A stretch of 64,000 nucleotides of DNA from Annulohypoxylon bovei var. microspora (Eukaryota; Ascomycota; Sordariomycetes; Xylariales; Hypoxylaceae), in contig MU405298.1 in the NCBI GenBank assembly GCA_022836615.1, positions 62,001-126,000 on the forward strand. Reading direction: 5' to 3'. Within the stretch, counting starts at the first letter, position 1, and every line of letters starts with the position of its first letter. The position numbers and the translations under genes are program-made. Of this stretch, positions 33,916-46,010 are shown piece after piece. Under the pieces are notes generated by a model that was not told the origin of the DNA, made no database searches, and saw nothing but the letters and a program-made list of their open reading frames with translations.

Positions 33916-35497
33916 CTTGACAAATAATGATTCTTGGTCGTAAAAAATAAAATAAAAGGTGAAGTTGAATAGGTACTGCTGGTGACGACTTCCTGTCAAT
34001 ATGAGGTAGACTAGGTAAACTAAGTAAACCTTGACGTCAAGTGATGTATCAGATTGAGCTGAATTGGTAGGGCAATGTCGTACCTGCTTAATGTCTAGTC
34101 GTACAATTGCCTCTTTGGTCGCTGTTTCTCCAACGCAGAAAAATATATCGAGGCTCGACTGCCCTTTATACCTGCAGATGAAGAGGTATCCCCTACCGCC
34201 GATTGCCTGAGTAATGGAATTACTAATTGTCGTAGCATTGACATCCTCCACAGTTGCCTAGCCTTCGAGCCGCTGGACTAGGTATGAATGATATCATTCC
34301 ACCGGTAGATCCCCGTTGTCGACATTCTTTCTTCTGCATAATTGCTATACCCAACCTTGAAAGTGCCGTGAGTAATAGTATAAACCCGCGTATTCATTGA
34401 TTTATGCAGACAACGAGAAGTCAAGGTTTAGATAACCGGATGGTAGCCTCCTATTTCCGACTAAAATCCATCTGCTCTGCATATCGTCGTTACATGAACA
34501 CGAGATCAGCTCTAGTCTAGGCGCTCTCTTACAGGAAAAGTATGTATCACTCAAAATGATATTATGAGGATTTTAACCTTGTATCTCCGACTATGCCCGA
34601 TACTTATCTATAAGTAGGTAGGCAGCTCTTATTTTGCCAAGACTTGCAACATCCTAATCGAGTAATTGTCGAAGCATTCTTATAATGTCTGTTTATATCA
34701 ATCTGGTCACTCGACATTTGAAAACATGAAACAATGGATAATTCAAGTTAATTGCCCGAATCCTTGTTTACGGCATCTTCTATTGCCCCGACTCCCAAGA
34801 ACTATTGGCAGACACTTTCACTTTTCATACCTAGCGAGATACCTACCTAGCTTAGGACTTAAGGATCGGGCATAGGGCCGTGCAGCCCACATTCTTACAT
34901 TAGGTAAGTAGATACCTTGCAAGGCTGCTCACCTAGCTGGGGTTATGGCGTTATGGCGTTATGGCACTGCAGAGCAAATCATTAGGTGAGACAAAGAACG
35001 TTAGTAAGAATCTGAGTCATTGACAGCTATACTTAGTACCTAGCTCTGATTCGATGGGCAACTCGATCAAAACGAAAAAGCTCATCGTCCCATGAAACAG
35101 AGTTCCCCTAAACCTAAAGAAACGTTAATTGAAACTTAATATATAGGATTTAGGTGGGTGACTATACTCGTGGGAGGGGTAACCCTCGGGTGAGACGGAG
35201 GATGGCCGCCCGGTAGTTTAGGTGACGACAATGAGTACGAATACACAATTAAATAGTGAAAACATGAAGTAATAAAGCGAGAAAGAAAAAAACACAAGGC
35301 CGAAGTTTGAGAGCTATGAACAGCCTAGTGTTCGATCGTTAGTTAAATCCCTGAGAAAGTTTGAGCATGTATGTATGTAACCCAACTAATCCCTGGTTTT
35401 ATAGATGAGATAAGTTGCGTAGTGACATTGACTATTCGCAAATATTCACATATGTACATACGATAAGGCGTACCGGGCCATGTTAATCTCCTTAAGA
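33916..35497. other. Intergenic region upstream of the aldo-keto reductase
   Basis: About 1.6 kb between the reductase start and the MDV1 stop. Apart from a short tandem repeat at 34942-34965 I see nothing in it. Confidence 0.5.
34942..34965 (+). repeat. Three tandem copies of GTTATGGC
   Basis: The 8-base unit GTTATGGC is repeated three times without change; a short microsatellite-like repeat. Confidence 0.8.
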
Positions 35498-37673
35498 CTA
35501 GCAAGCCCAAGCGCCTACGATACCGTCACGACGTCCCTCGATAAGGTAGCCGTCGCTGATACGGACATGCTCGACGATGGCTGGTGTCCTGCCCCCGTCC
35601 GCCTCCGAGATCCCCGCGCCGCAGTCCCACTGCCGCGACTCCATCTTGTCGTAAACTTTTACTACGTCCTCGCCCGCTGCGCTGACAATGCGCCGGCTAT
35701 CGAACATCATGCTCGTGACCGGGTTGTCGTACGCATAAGCGTCGAATATGGATCCCGTGCGCAGGTCCCATATCTGTGAATTTGTATGTTAGCATGTCAC
35801 AGTATTAACGGGATTACTTGTTCAAACAGCTAAGGACTCACCCGTATACTCCTGTCTAGACTGCCTGTCACTAGATGCACGTCGTCAAATTGTAGGCAGG
35901 TCACCGGGCCGGTATGTCCGACAAGGCTGCGATGGACCTGTCCGCTTCTGAGGTCCCAGAGCCTCACCATGCCGTCTGCTGTGCCGCAGGCGAGCGCGGA
36001 TTCGAAAACTTGTAGGGACCCCACAAAGTCGGCTGTTTGTGTTGCCGGCCGGTTAGTTTGCCGCCAAGTCCCCTCGCCCGTACCGATAGAAACCGAGGCT
36101 TGTGCCGCCGCCCACATCACGTCGAGTGTTTGCACACACCGCCCCTTTACCAAATCCCACTGACGAAGCGTTTTATCCGCCGAACCCGAAACAAGAACGT
36201 CGCCCCTAAAGTGAAGAGCCGTGATCTCGTCCATGTGGGATTCTAGGGTAAAAAGTGGACAGTCCGCCATGCTTCCCTCGGGGGGGTCTACTGGTTGGTC
36301 GTCAGGGTTCTCGAAAGCCATACCGTCGTCATCTTCGTCATCTCTTCCGAATTGACTGCCTTGCGGATCGTAATGAGCTTTACTCAAATCCCATAATCTG
36401 ATAGTGGCGTCCATAGAACCCGTAGCGAGGATATTGTCCTCTACCTGTAACGTCCGAACTGAGGCGGTATGACCCTCGAGTGATCCGATGCAACGCCCAG
36501 CATTAAGATCCCATACCTTAACCGAATCATCCATAGAAGCCGATACCAAAGTGCCAAAAGGCACATCAAAGTCCAACGCCGTGACATGATCCGCGTGGGC
36601 CTTGATTTCCCGTATCATATAACCTGGTTCGAAATGTTCGTGTAATATAGGCATTGATTTCCGTTTAGTAGTCTTGTGTCTCCTTTTTGATGGGGTACTT
36701 GAAGTAGACGGGAGCTTCTCATAAATAGATTTTGACATGAATTCATCCGCATCCTGATCTGTTACTAGATCGTCATCATCTGACTTTGATGGGGTGTCAG
36801 CGGCGGCGGCTATTGATTCGGCCTCGTCAACGAGAACCTGTGCGTCTTCTATCCGGCCTTCCATATCAACAACTATAGTTTGTTAGTATGGTTTTCGTAG
36901 CGTACTAAAGGGGCCGCATACTATCATGCTCTAATAAGGCCTCTTCTTGCTCTAAACCTGCTAATCTCTCAAGGATGATGCGTCTCATGCCTGCTAGATT
37001 GGCAATCTTATTATCTATCTCGTGGATCTCGCTGCTCGCCATATTCTTCCGAATACTAAGCATCTCAAGCTCGTGCATGAGCGAAGATCTCTCTTTTTTC
37101 AGTTTATTGAGGTGGTGTGGGCTATTTGGGGCCGATGGGCTTTCATCAAGCATCTTTCTCCCTCTTGATGCCTTTCTTCGATGTTTCTTGCCCTCGTGCG
37201 TCAACTCGGGAAAGCTTGCTTGAAAGCCCTGGAATAGAGAGTAGGCGTTGTCATTTTCGGGTAGATTCTGAAGCATGTCGTCGGGCAAGTAAGATAAGGC
37301 GCGGGATTGAATTTCGGCAGTAGAAAACTTGGAGCGAACCAAGTCGGTTGGAGTGGTCCTAGCCATAGTGAACATGCCTCGTTGAATGCCGGGTTTCTTC
37401 AGCTGTCTGTGTACTTGAGCCATGGCGTTATGGTAGTGATTCCCGGACGGATCCGCGCCGGGTCCTACTAAATGGCTCGCAGTAGTTGTCACCTTCCGGG
37501 TGAAGGCTTCGAGACCTCGGGGCTAAGAATTTTTTTTAGTCAGTTCGGATGATCGCAGACAAAGAGAAGACACGACAAAGAACAAAAGGCAAAACGGTTA
37601 ATACAGAGAGAATCGAATCTTCGCCCAAAGGGGCATCATCGTGTATAGCATTGTTTGGGTCTGAATCGGCCAT
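35498..37673 (-). CDS. MDV1: Mitochondrial division protein 1 (WD40, dynamin adaptor)
   Basis: Minus-strand exons 37673-37605, 37522-36922, 36872-35842 and 35773-35498 give 658 residues, the usual size in filamentous fungi. Mdv1/Caf4 links the outer-membrane anchor Fis1 to the dynamin Dnm1 in mitochondrial and peroxisomal fission. The N-terminal half has GLEAFTRKVTTTASHLVGP and a coiled coil (about residues 150-245; LNKLKKERSSLMHELEML, MRRIILERLAGLEQEEALLE). The C-terminal half is a beta propeller with repeats such as TALDFDVPFGTLVSASMDDSVKVWDL, NILATGSMDATIRLWD, LVSGSADKTLRQWD, ALACGTADGMVRLWD and LVTGSLDRSIRIWD. Chorismate mutase lies divergently upstream. Confidence 0.95.
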
Positions 37674-38707
37674 GCGCGTTTCTATATGATCACTAATGAA
37701 AGCGAAGGTGTGGTGGGCGGTCGCACGGTGCAAATGCCACACACTAACACATTAAGGTGGTATACAGAAAAGATTTTCCCGATAGGTATGGATCTCTCCT
37801 TCACAGAGCTATTTGGTAGGTCGGCATTGAGGAGCAAGACAGTTGAATAGGCAAATACGGAAAATAATGTGGATGGATGAGCCAAAGATAAAAAAAGATA
37901 AAAGCGAGCGCAAGGCAAGGCTAACAATTGTCGTAGCTTCCGAGTGGACGTCCCAAGAATTTTTAGCTCAGAGCCTTTTCGGAATGTAGGAATGTACAAC
38001 CTTAGTCACTCATAATAACATCCATTTGAATCGGATAAGATTTGTTGCAGATACCGCGACTGCAAGGGTTAGATGCCTTATCTCTAGATGCTTAACCGAA
38101 CATCCCAGCTCTGCCCAGCTGTAGCTTCTCTAGCGCATTCTACTCAACATGGAGCTGGAGGGGTTACACTAGAGAATAAGGTTTTCGTGCCGCAGCCGTC
38201 ATTTCAATCTTCAACTTACTGAACTTGCAGTAAGTTGGAACCTGATCGCGTGCGACGTTGCTACCCTAATTATTTTTTCTCAAGTAACACCGATTACGAA
38301 ATACAGAGCTCAACTAGGAGCAAAAGGAATATTAAGGTAGCAAACTTGTGACCGCCCGAGTATTGGCCGTCACGAGAATATGTAAATTCTTCGCAGCCCC
38401 CAAGGGCGTCGTACTGGAAGCGACCGTGACCATCCGTTTCCTCTTATCCATCGGAATTGCCTTGCCCCTCTTTCATTGAGCGTTGGTCGCGGCGCTTCTT
38501 TGACCTTTCCCCGCTGCTAAGTTAGTGGAGCATATGCTCTTTGTCCCTTGCCTAGCAAAACTGTGATAACTCCAGTCTTCTTAGGACTACACGCCCTACA
38601 TTTAGATTCTCCTTGAAGGCCTAGCTGTTCTTTGCTTACATAGTAGGTATCTAATCTGTAATCATATTTCTGAACAGCTACAACGATTCGGAAACATCTT
38701 AGTGGCC
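37674..38707. promoter_or_regulatory. Divergent promoter region between MDV1 and chorismate mutase
   Basis: About 1 kb between outward-facing starts. No general-control (TGACTCA) site was noticed. The short frames inside do not look coding. Confidence 0.4.
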
Positions 38708-39558
38708 ATGGATGCTATCATTGATCTCAAAGACGCTTCCAAGGCGCTGGACCTCTCCAATATCCGCTTCCAGCTGATGTGCGCAACCCCTTCCGTAAGC
38801 AAGAATAGCCATAATGCTAACGAGGACGTATTCCGGTTAGTCGGCTAGAGGACACAATTACCTTCCACTTGATCGAGCGAGTCCAATTTCCCCTTAATAA
38901 AACCATCTACGCCCCCGGTGCGATAGAGATCGGCCAGGATAAGAAGCTCAGCTTCATGGACTGGTACCTACAAGAGCAAGAGAAGTTGCAGTCCCTGATT
39001 CGACGGTACGAGGCGCCCGACGAGTACCCCTTCTTCCCCGAGGCACTACAGAAGCCCATATTAAAACCCCTTAACTACCCTAAAATCCTACACCCGAACA
39101 ACGTCAACGTCAACGAGAAGATCAAGCAGTTCTACATCGAGAAGTTCTTGCCCGCTGTATGCCCGGACTTCGGTCGTGAGGACCGCGGCGAGTCAGCGGA
39201 AAACTATGGGTCCTCGGCCACTTGCGACATTGCTTGCCTCCAGGCCCTCTCGCGAAGGATACACTTCGGCAAGTTTGTGGCGGAGTCAAAATTCCAGTCC
39301 GACCCTGAGACGTATACCAAGATGATCAAGGCGGGCGACCGTGACGGAATTGGCGAGTCTATCACGAATGCTGCAGTTGAGAAGCAGGTTCTGGCACGAC
39401 TAGGGCTGAAGGCGCGGACCTACGGCACGGATCCGTCTACAAACGACTCGGATGCTGGTAAGATTAATGGGGAAGCCGTAGTATCCATGTACAGGGACTT
39501 CGTCATCCCTATAACAAAAGAGGTCGAGGTTGAATATCTAATGCAGCGGCTGAACTAA
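38708..39558 (+). CDS. ARO7: Chorismate mutase (AroQ type, allosteric fungal form)
   Basis: Exons 38708-38778 and 38841-39558 give 262 residues. It converts chorismate to prephenate, the first step of phenylalanine and tyrosine synthesis. The start MDAIIDLKDASKALDLSNIRFQL, then RLEDTITFHLIERVQFPLNK and GREDRGESAENYGSSATCDI, and the end EVEVEYLMQRL match the all-helical yeast Aro7 family. Active-site arginines (NIRFQL; the ALSRRIHFGKFVAE helix) and lysine are present; the GSSATCDIACLQALS region belongs to the regulatory interface in yeast. The 62-base intron splits an isoleucine codon. It converges with BCP1, stops 69 bases apart. Confidence 0.96.
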
Positions 39559-39627
39559 GCGGGCCATATGGCTAGATACGGAAGATGAAAAGGCTCGGGT
39601 GATATTTTTATTGCGATTTGACTTATT

Positions 39628-40582
39628 TTAAGACGGGGGACTCAGGTACTCCCTAATGGCCTTCGCAGCATCTGCAAATTTGCTAGCCTCGATTAATATC
39701 ATAAAGCCACGCGGCATAACGCCCATCTCCTGGAAAGCCCTCTTGCTATCCGCAATGGCCTCGTCGATCTTCGTGAAGTCGTAGCTACCGTATGCCGCCG
39801 CGTATTTTTGTAATACCTCGTCCTCCGGGTGGAAGTAGAACATCGTCGCGTCTTGCTTTCCCTTCTTCCGTCTTCTCTCAGCGACGTCGAGCGTCGACTC
39901 GATTTCATGATAGGTCTTGGAGACAACCAAGTAATGCGAGAACTCATAGGGCTCCTTGTCTTCCACCGCGGCCTCGATCTCGTCGATTAGCATGCCGTAC
40001 ATAGGAGGCGAGATCTCCGAAGGCATGTTGATCAGGCGCTCCGAAAGCACCAGCCCCACGTGCTTCCCAGAAGACAACAGCTCTGGTATTCCCGCCAGCG
40101 CCTGGTTAGTCCCGGCCTTTTGGGAGAGGTACTTCGTGAGGTCGGCGATCGGCTTCTTCTCGCGGTGTTCGTGCAAATTGAGCGCAGTCAGAAAAGCGTA
40201 CGCGTCGGTCTCTTTACCTTCAACCTTCACGGTCGACCCGATTGTCGGTTGCGACAAGACCAGATCCGCGAGCCCCGAGATGTCGAACAGGGCCGCGTCG
40301 ACGTCGAGGAGCTGCCGCAGCAGCGATTTCGTACCGTGGAAGTCAATCTCTGAGTCGAAGTTAAACCACTCGAAATCCACGTTGACCATGTCGAAGTCCT
40401 ATGTTTGCGATTCATAGTATCAGCTAAATTTGGTTTCTAGCGGATGCGGCAAGCCGCGCGACGGGAAAGTTTCTGGGTGCTAAGTGCCCACTCACGTCAT
40501 CGTCCGAGCTATCGCTATCCTCAACCATCTTGTCGGGGGCCTCGGCGGCACCGTCGGCTTCTCTCGCGCGCTTCTTGGCCAT
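39628..40582 (-). CDS. BCP1: Bcp1 / BCCIP-family nuclear export and ribosome-biogenesis protein
   Basis: Minus-strand exons 40582-40496 and 40398-39628 give 285 residues. The N-terminus is basic then acidic (MAKKRAREADG, EDSDSSDDD). The core starts with VNVDFEWFNFD and contains DFHGTKSLLRQLL, IGSTVKVEG, NMPSEISPPMYGML and FMILIEASKF, which are the hallmarks of Bcp1. In yeast Bcp1 is a nuclear protein needed for export of the lipid kinase Mss4 and as a chaperone of ribosomal protein Rpl23. The intron (40495-40399) has a GTGAGT donor. Confidence 0.95.
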
Positions 40583-42717
40583 AATGCTGCCTCTTAAGTC
40601 TTATTGAATTGGTGCAAAAGTTATGTGAACTACGCCGGTAGCGTAACTTCTTAATAGTTGGAACTGGGTCGTGAACGATAAACTTAAGGTGGTCTGGGCG
40701 GTCAGGTACCAGCAAAAAATTCTGCCGGCTAACCTGCCCCTCACTAATCCATTTTTAGTCAACGAGCTTTTAGCTCGCCTTGCTAGGGCTTAACCTAGAA
40801 AAATTGGGAAGGAGCTGGGCAGCTGAAGGAAGCTAGACCTTAGGCGCTTAGGTAAGTACGGTATTTTTATTCATCTATCCCCTTAATTGGCAGTTGTCTT
40901 CAGACAAGGTTTAAACTCAGTGGGCTGTTACCTGTATTCTACCTGATAAACCCCGCCTAAAGACAACTTGGAACTGCCAATTACCTAAGGGGATAGGTAG
41001 GATATTTGGTCAGCAAACATGGAATATTCATATAGGCATATGTGTCACTGTAGGTAATTCATTCATCAGACCTGATCATAGGTAAACCTTTTCATAGTTC
41101 TGGTTACCTAGTTTGCATATACATGGAATTTACTTGATCAAACTCTTCTGTGATGTAAAATCTACGAAATATCTGCAACACGAAGCTTCAAGGTTCTCGG
41201 CATGTAGAGCTTCATCTAAAATCCTAGGTAATGACTTCCTTGATCCCTTTCGACATGAAGCTAGCGCAACTGTTAGAGCTGCTAGTTTTCCTAAAGTTAA
41301 CCGTATGTGCCTTAATAAATGGATGGTCCATGTGGATTTTCGAAAGTAGAGCTGAAATGTCTACGTAACCATATTATCCACTATATAGTTGGCCTTACAC
41401 ACATGCAACGAATGTGGATGGATATAGGACAATCACCTGTCTACCTACAACTAGGTGTTGTTCCAATGAAGAGACTCAATAGCTCATACATATTCGACCC
41501 CCCTAGAGTCTTTCACGAGATAGATACCTAGACATAGTTATAGCAGATCAAGTTTTACTTACGGTAACTATAACTAAGAGAAAAGAAACCCCCTAGGTAG
41601 TTAGTCGGCCTTGCGAAATAGGTCTGGGTAAGGAGTCAAGGAAGTGAAAGTAAGAGAAAGCGTCGTTGAATCATAAAAACAACTACCGCCTGCCTTGGCG
41701 TTAAGAATTACATAGAATTGGGAGAGACATTACAATCCTTCAAATTTTTTCCTCCAGTCATCTACCCTCTACCTCTACCGCATCGAGGAGGTATTTAGCC
41801 AATTTCATTAGTAAGCGACGTCTCCTCTCGCGAATCGAATTATATACCTCGATCGGAGTGTATCTCATCCATGGCGTCTTAGATCTCGCAGATTTGCGTG
41901 ATCACCAGGAAGAGAGGCATACGCCATGTGCGTGGCTTTGATCCCGATTGGCGTGTGCGTGATGTTTGTGCGTGGTTTGCGAAGGCAGCTTGGCCAACCA
42001 GCTACAGCGCTTTAACCCAGCCAACCCTCCATTGGGTTGGGTGAAATATCGGTATATCTAACTCTCCCTGTCTTGCCTATTACGGACTTCTCGTGGTAAC
42101 CTTATTGGCCACAAAAATTTCCGAGCCCTCGCCCATGTGGCATACATACCAGTACCTGATATATAGAAACCTGGGGTAAAAGGTGTGGTAGGAGATCTGT
42201 CCCACTCCAACGACGAGTATCGGTCCGGACGTTCAGCCTGATGCTATATAAATAGGCCATGTATGAAAATTCTGCTGTACGTAAGTAGCTTATTTCCACT
42301 AAATACTATAATAGCATGCAACGACAATCGGGCCAGGTGTTGATGCCATCAAGATCGCAATACACGTATGAAAGACTAATATATTACTAGTGGGTATAAT
42401 TCCGTGGGACGCGTGTCCCCCAATATGTCAACTCTCCAAGTGAGGTGCAAAACCAGCGCTCCAACCCAGAACCCGGGCTTCCTTGAACGCCGTGACGCAC
42501 AACTCCCTTGGCCCGGATGGGTCGACCCAAATGAGGGAAAAATTAGAAATGAGATTGTCGAAACACGATGTGATGGGCCGAATGAAACCATAACCCCAGC
42601 TCCAATGCAAGTCCAACCAGGTCCAACCAAATCCACGCCATTAACATGCTATGCATATGAATTAAGATGGTATTTCCGAGTACATTGAATCATTATCAAC
42701 CCGTAACGTTCGATTCA
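40583..42717. other. Intergenic region upstream of BCP1
   Basis: About 2.1 kb with a foldback at 40875-40996 (listed separately). The remaining frames are short and unconvincing. Confidence 0.5.
40875..40996. repeat. Imperfect foldback (inverted repeat) of about 120 bp
   Basis: The left arm (40875-40914) begins CTATCCCCTTAATTGGCAGT; the reverse complement of the right arm (40949-40996) begins CTATCCCCTTAGGTAATTGG and continues with CAGTT, GTCTT and GGTTT blocks in the same order. Small insertions separate the arms' matches. It could be a decayed miniature inverted-repeat element or a structured RNA. Confidence 0.65.
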
Positions 42718-43703
42718 TTAAGGTCCCGTCGTCGAAGGCATGTGCAGATAGTCTCGTGGTAAGGTCGTGTTGTTGCTGAATGCTTCCCGAGCTTCTCGAT
42801 TTAGACCTTGGACATGACCAAACGGGGTAGCCATTTCTGTATCCACAGGGGTAAGCTGCAGGCCCAAGCCCAGCACAGCGTGTCCAGAGCTCATCGACTT
42901 CACGTGCTTAGCCGTATTGTTATCGTCTCCCATTTCACTGTCTGTGTCGACCAACTCCCTTCGGGCCATTTCGATATCGTGTCTTGCTTGCTTGATCGAC
43001 TTTGCCTCCCACAAGGGCAATATGCGATAACCCAAGTTCTCCATGATGCAACGCTCGGTGAAATTAATCTGATCGCATGTCCATTGGTTCCGACCCCACG
43101 AAGAGCTGTAATATTGAGTTGTCTCTTGCAAATCCTCTACGAACTTGTCTGCGATCACCAATGCGGCTAGAATAATAACCTCGGGGAACACATTGTCGAT
43201 ATGCACAGCTTGGACCGCACCAGATGGGAGCGTATGACGTTTCGGACCTAGTTCGTTCTGTCTGCCTAATGGAAAAGAGATTCGCCAACTTCGAGAAAAT
43301 CGAGAATTCAACGAGTCTAAGACGCAGGCTGCCAGAGCAATGATATCCATTGGCAGATTGGCACGTGCCAATATGCCTTGCACTATTGGGATAGACGGCG
43401 TCATAAAGGAAGCTCCCGGGGGTAGCATTCTCGCTAAATGGGCAGCGGGACCTAAAACCAATAATTAGAATTGGACGTAGACTATCCGAGAAAAAAACGC
43501 CACTAACCTAGAAATTCGTGACTGGTGCTCTCGACATCTTCGGCGGTGATGCGAGGGCTTTGCGTAGCAGATGAATTCTTAGAAGACGGTGGCGGCGTTG
43601 GTAGATTGGACAGCGGCTTGTAAAACTGTCTGAAGTATGCGTCGTCGAATTCGAATTCATCGTCGTAGGTAGAGAAACACCTAGAGTGCCCCATTTTGGC
43701 CAT
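42718..43703 (-). CDS. Pcl/Pas1-type cyclin
   Basis: Minus-strand exons 43703-43508 and 43451-42718 give 309 residues. The cyclin box is read from LPMDIIALAACVLDSL through NVFPEVIILAALVIADKFVEDLQ and FTERCIMENLGYRILPL, matching fungal G1-type cyclins that partner Pho85- or Cdc28-like kinases. The N-terminus carries a low-complexity TPPPSS stretch with possible phosphorylation sites. The start may be the first ATG (MAKMGHS) or the second (MGHS). No neighbour helps to assign its kinase partner. Confidence 0.86.
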
Positions 43704-45424
43704 TTTTTATGTGCTTAAGGCGACAAGATTTCAAGATGCTAGGCAACTAATAAACCACGATGGGAAGCGAGAAGGGCTGCTCATATTTGAACAAAAACCT
43801 CTCTTCTAGATATATTACCTAGAACTAGAAATATATCACGCGCTCAAGCTACTCAAATAGTCCGATAGTGATCGAGTCGTGGATCAAGCCAGACCAGACA
43901 GCTATGGGTATCTTATATACGCAAGTAACAGCGCTAATGAACACAAGCGCCTCCGGATATTCGGCGAGAAGAGAGGGAAGAAAATAATCAATTCTCGGAA
44001 GAGTAGGTAGACGAACGAATATATAAACAGATTTAAATGGAATACATAGATACCCAGGCAGATATTCGAATAAACCGGGTGGATGAGGCGAGGGGGGTCA
44101 AGTTTATTATGCAGAGAGGACTGCACGGGTCAGAAGCAAAGCCGAGCACTTGCAGCCCTGTCCATGTAAGTACGAGGTTAGGTACCGCATATGCCCTAAT
44201 GCATGCATAGCCATTATTGGTATTGTCCCAATTGGATGCGGTAACATCATACGGGGAATTTATGAGTACCTGAAAGAACCAACGTTAGAGAGCTGAGGAC
44301 GGAACATTCGAAATAAACGAAGCTGAATCGTAAGCGTAGTAGCTAAAAATTAGCCGGATCTTTTTGAAATGTGTAAAAATGTACCCATCACAGCGTCTCT
44401 AGTACATAGTACGGTTTGCTATACGGAACGAAGTTGGATGGTGACAAAGTTAGGGAGGGGAAGAACCAACTTCGAGATCACGCAAGCTTCCTTGCAACTA
44501 CTGCTAGTTGATCCCCAAGTTTCTTTTCCTTTTCGGTGTGGGGGTCTGAATATCAAAATAGCTTTTGCTGGTCTGATGTTTGTGTTCATCATTCGAACCT
44601 TCGAGCCTTTTGGCCATAATGGTCGATGGATCAAATCGGGCGAGATTCTCACCGACCAAACATGAATACTAGGTAGGTCAAGTACCTAACGTTCCAATGT
44701 GCCAATGTGGGTAGAATATAGAATAACAGCAGATGGATATCACAGATAATCGAACGAACTCGGTTCAAACTCACAGATCTGGTTGCCTATACCTGCTATA
44801 GTATAAACCGTATAAATCTATCCGGGGAGTTCGTCATGTCTCGGATCAGGCCACAAAAAAAAGACGTACTACCTAGGTAGGTATAGTAGCGGGTCTCGAG
44901 TTCGAGTCAGTGGAGGAATTCCAGATTTGCTGGTTTCTTCGCCTATCGTGGATATTCGGCTAGGTGAACCCCACAGGCGACATAGCACTACAAGCTACAT
45001 ACATAGGACGGGCAGGATGGGGCATCAGAATTGTCGAGAACAGCCCTAGAGAAGCACAAAGAAGCAGGGAGCCAAGGATGAGAAAGGAAAAAACATGCTG
45101 GTGGTAGTGTGCTGGTGTGGCATCGGCCAAGAGGTCCAAAAGGTTAAAGAGATGTTGGTGCGATGCGACCGGTCTTCCAGCGGTGAGCTTGGCTTGATTT
45201 GATGTTATAAACTTGTAACTGGTGAATGTAAACTTGATATTGGTGAGTTTCATGGATTGATGATGGCGGGGGAATGATGATGAGTTCAGTCCCACTAAAT
45301 TACCCCTACCTTCAGGCTCTTCTTACCCGCTAGAAGCTACAGCTCTTTCCTCAAGCTGCTTTCCAAGGTTCATTCGTACAGTATGTGCCTCATAAGGTTA
45401 GGTGTAGGTGAGGCAGTTTAAACG

Positions 45425-46010
45425 TTGGTCCCTTACTGCATAGGTAGCAATACCTAGGTATGTACCTAAGCTACCCACCTAGTAGTGAAGCTACTTAAGC
45501 TAGATACCTACCTACCTGAGGTACTTGAGTTTCCACATATAAAGATCTAGTAGTTCAGGTACCTCCCGATAGGCGTCAATCACTCAGCCACAACCCCTAT
45601 TAGCGCCCTATTGCCTATTGGCTCTTTACGAGCTATCCCAATAATACGATATCGAAACAACTTCCAGATCATTACCTTATTCTACCACCATAGCCTACTA
45701 GTAATATACTAGGTAGGTATTGTACATCTTACAAGCAGATCAGATCAGACCGAGTCATACCTAGATGTAGATAGATATCTACCTACATACATACCAACCT
45801 ACCTAAGCAATAGCATTTAATCCTACCGCTCTACCGCTCTATTACCGCTCTGTCGCTCTTGGATATTCGACAACGCGACGGCCCTCCTTGGGGATGCATA
45901 AGCACGCTCGCTAGCTCCGCCTACACCGCCTTCTATACATAGAAGGTATGTACAGGTAGGTAGGTATGTACTATGTAAGACTGGTAGGTTAATGAGAGTG
46001 ACGTGTAGGA
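45425..46010. repeat. Cluster of degenerate TACCTA/TAGGTA units
   Basis: Units such as ACCTAGGTATGTACCTA, CTACCCACCTAG, TACCTACCTACCTGAGGTA, TACTAGGTAGGTATTGTAC and CAGGTAGGTAGGTATGTAC recur on both strands. The same motif is scattered through other spacers (for example 12405, 15887, 20653, 31309, 44870, 51236, 52070, 63790, 63940), always outside exons. Confidence 0.75.

Noticed and set aside
42376..42688. Overlapping frames on both strands upstream of the cyclin 3' end
   Set aside because: Neither strand shows a family pattern or start context, and the region is the cyclin 3' flank.
44369..44665. 98-codon plus-strand frame in the gene-free region
   Set aside because: No recognisable pattern, no splice context and composition like the spacer; taken as chance.
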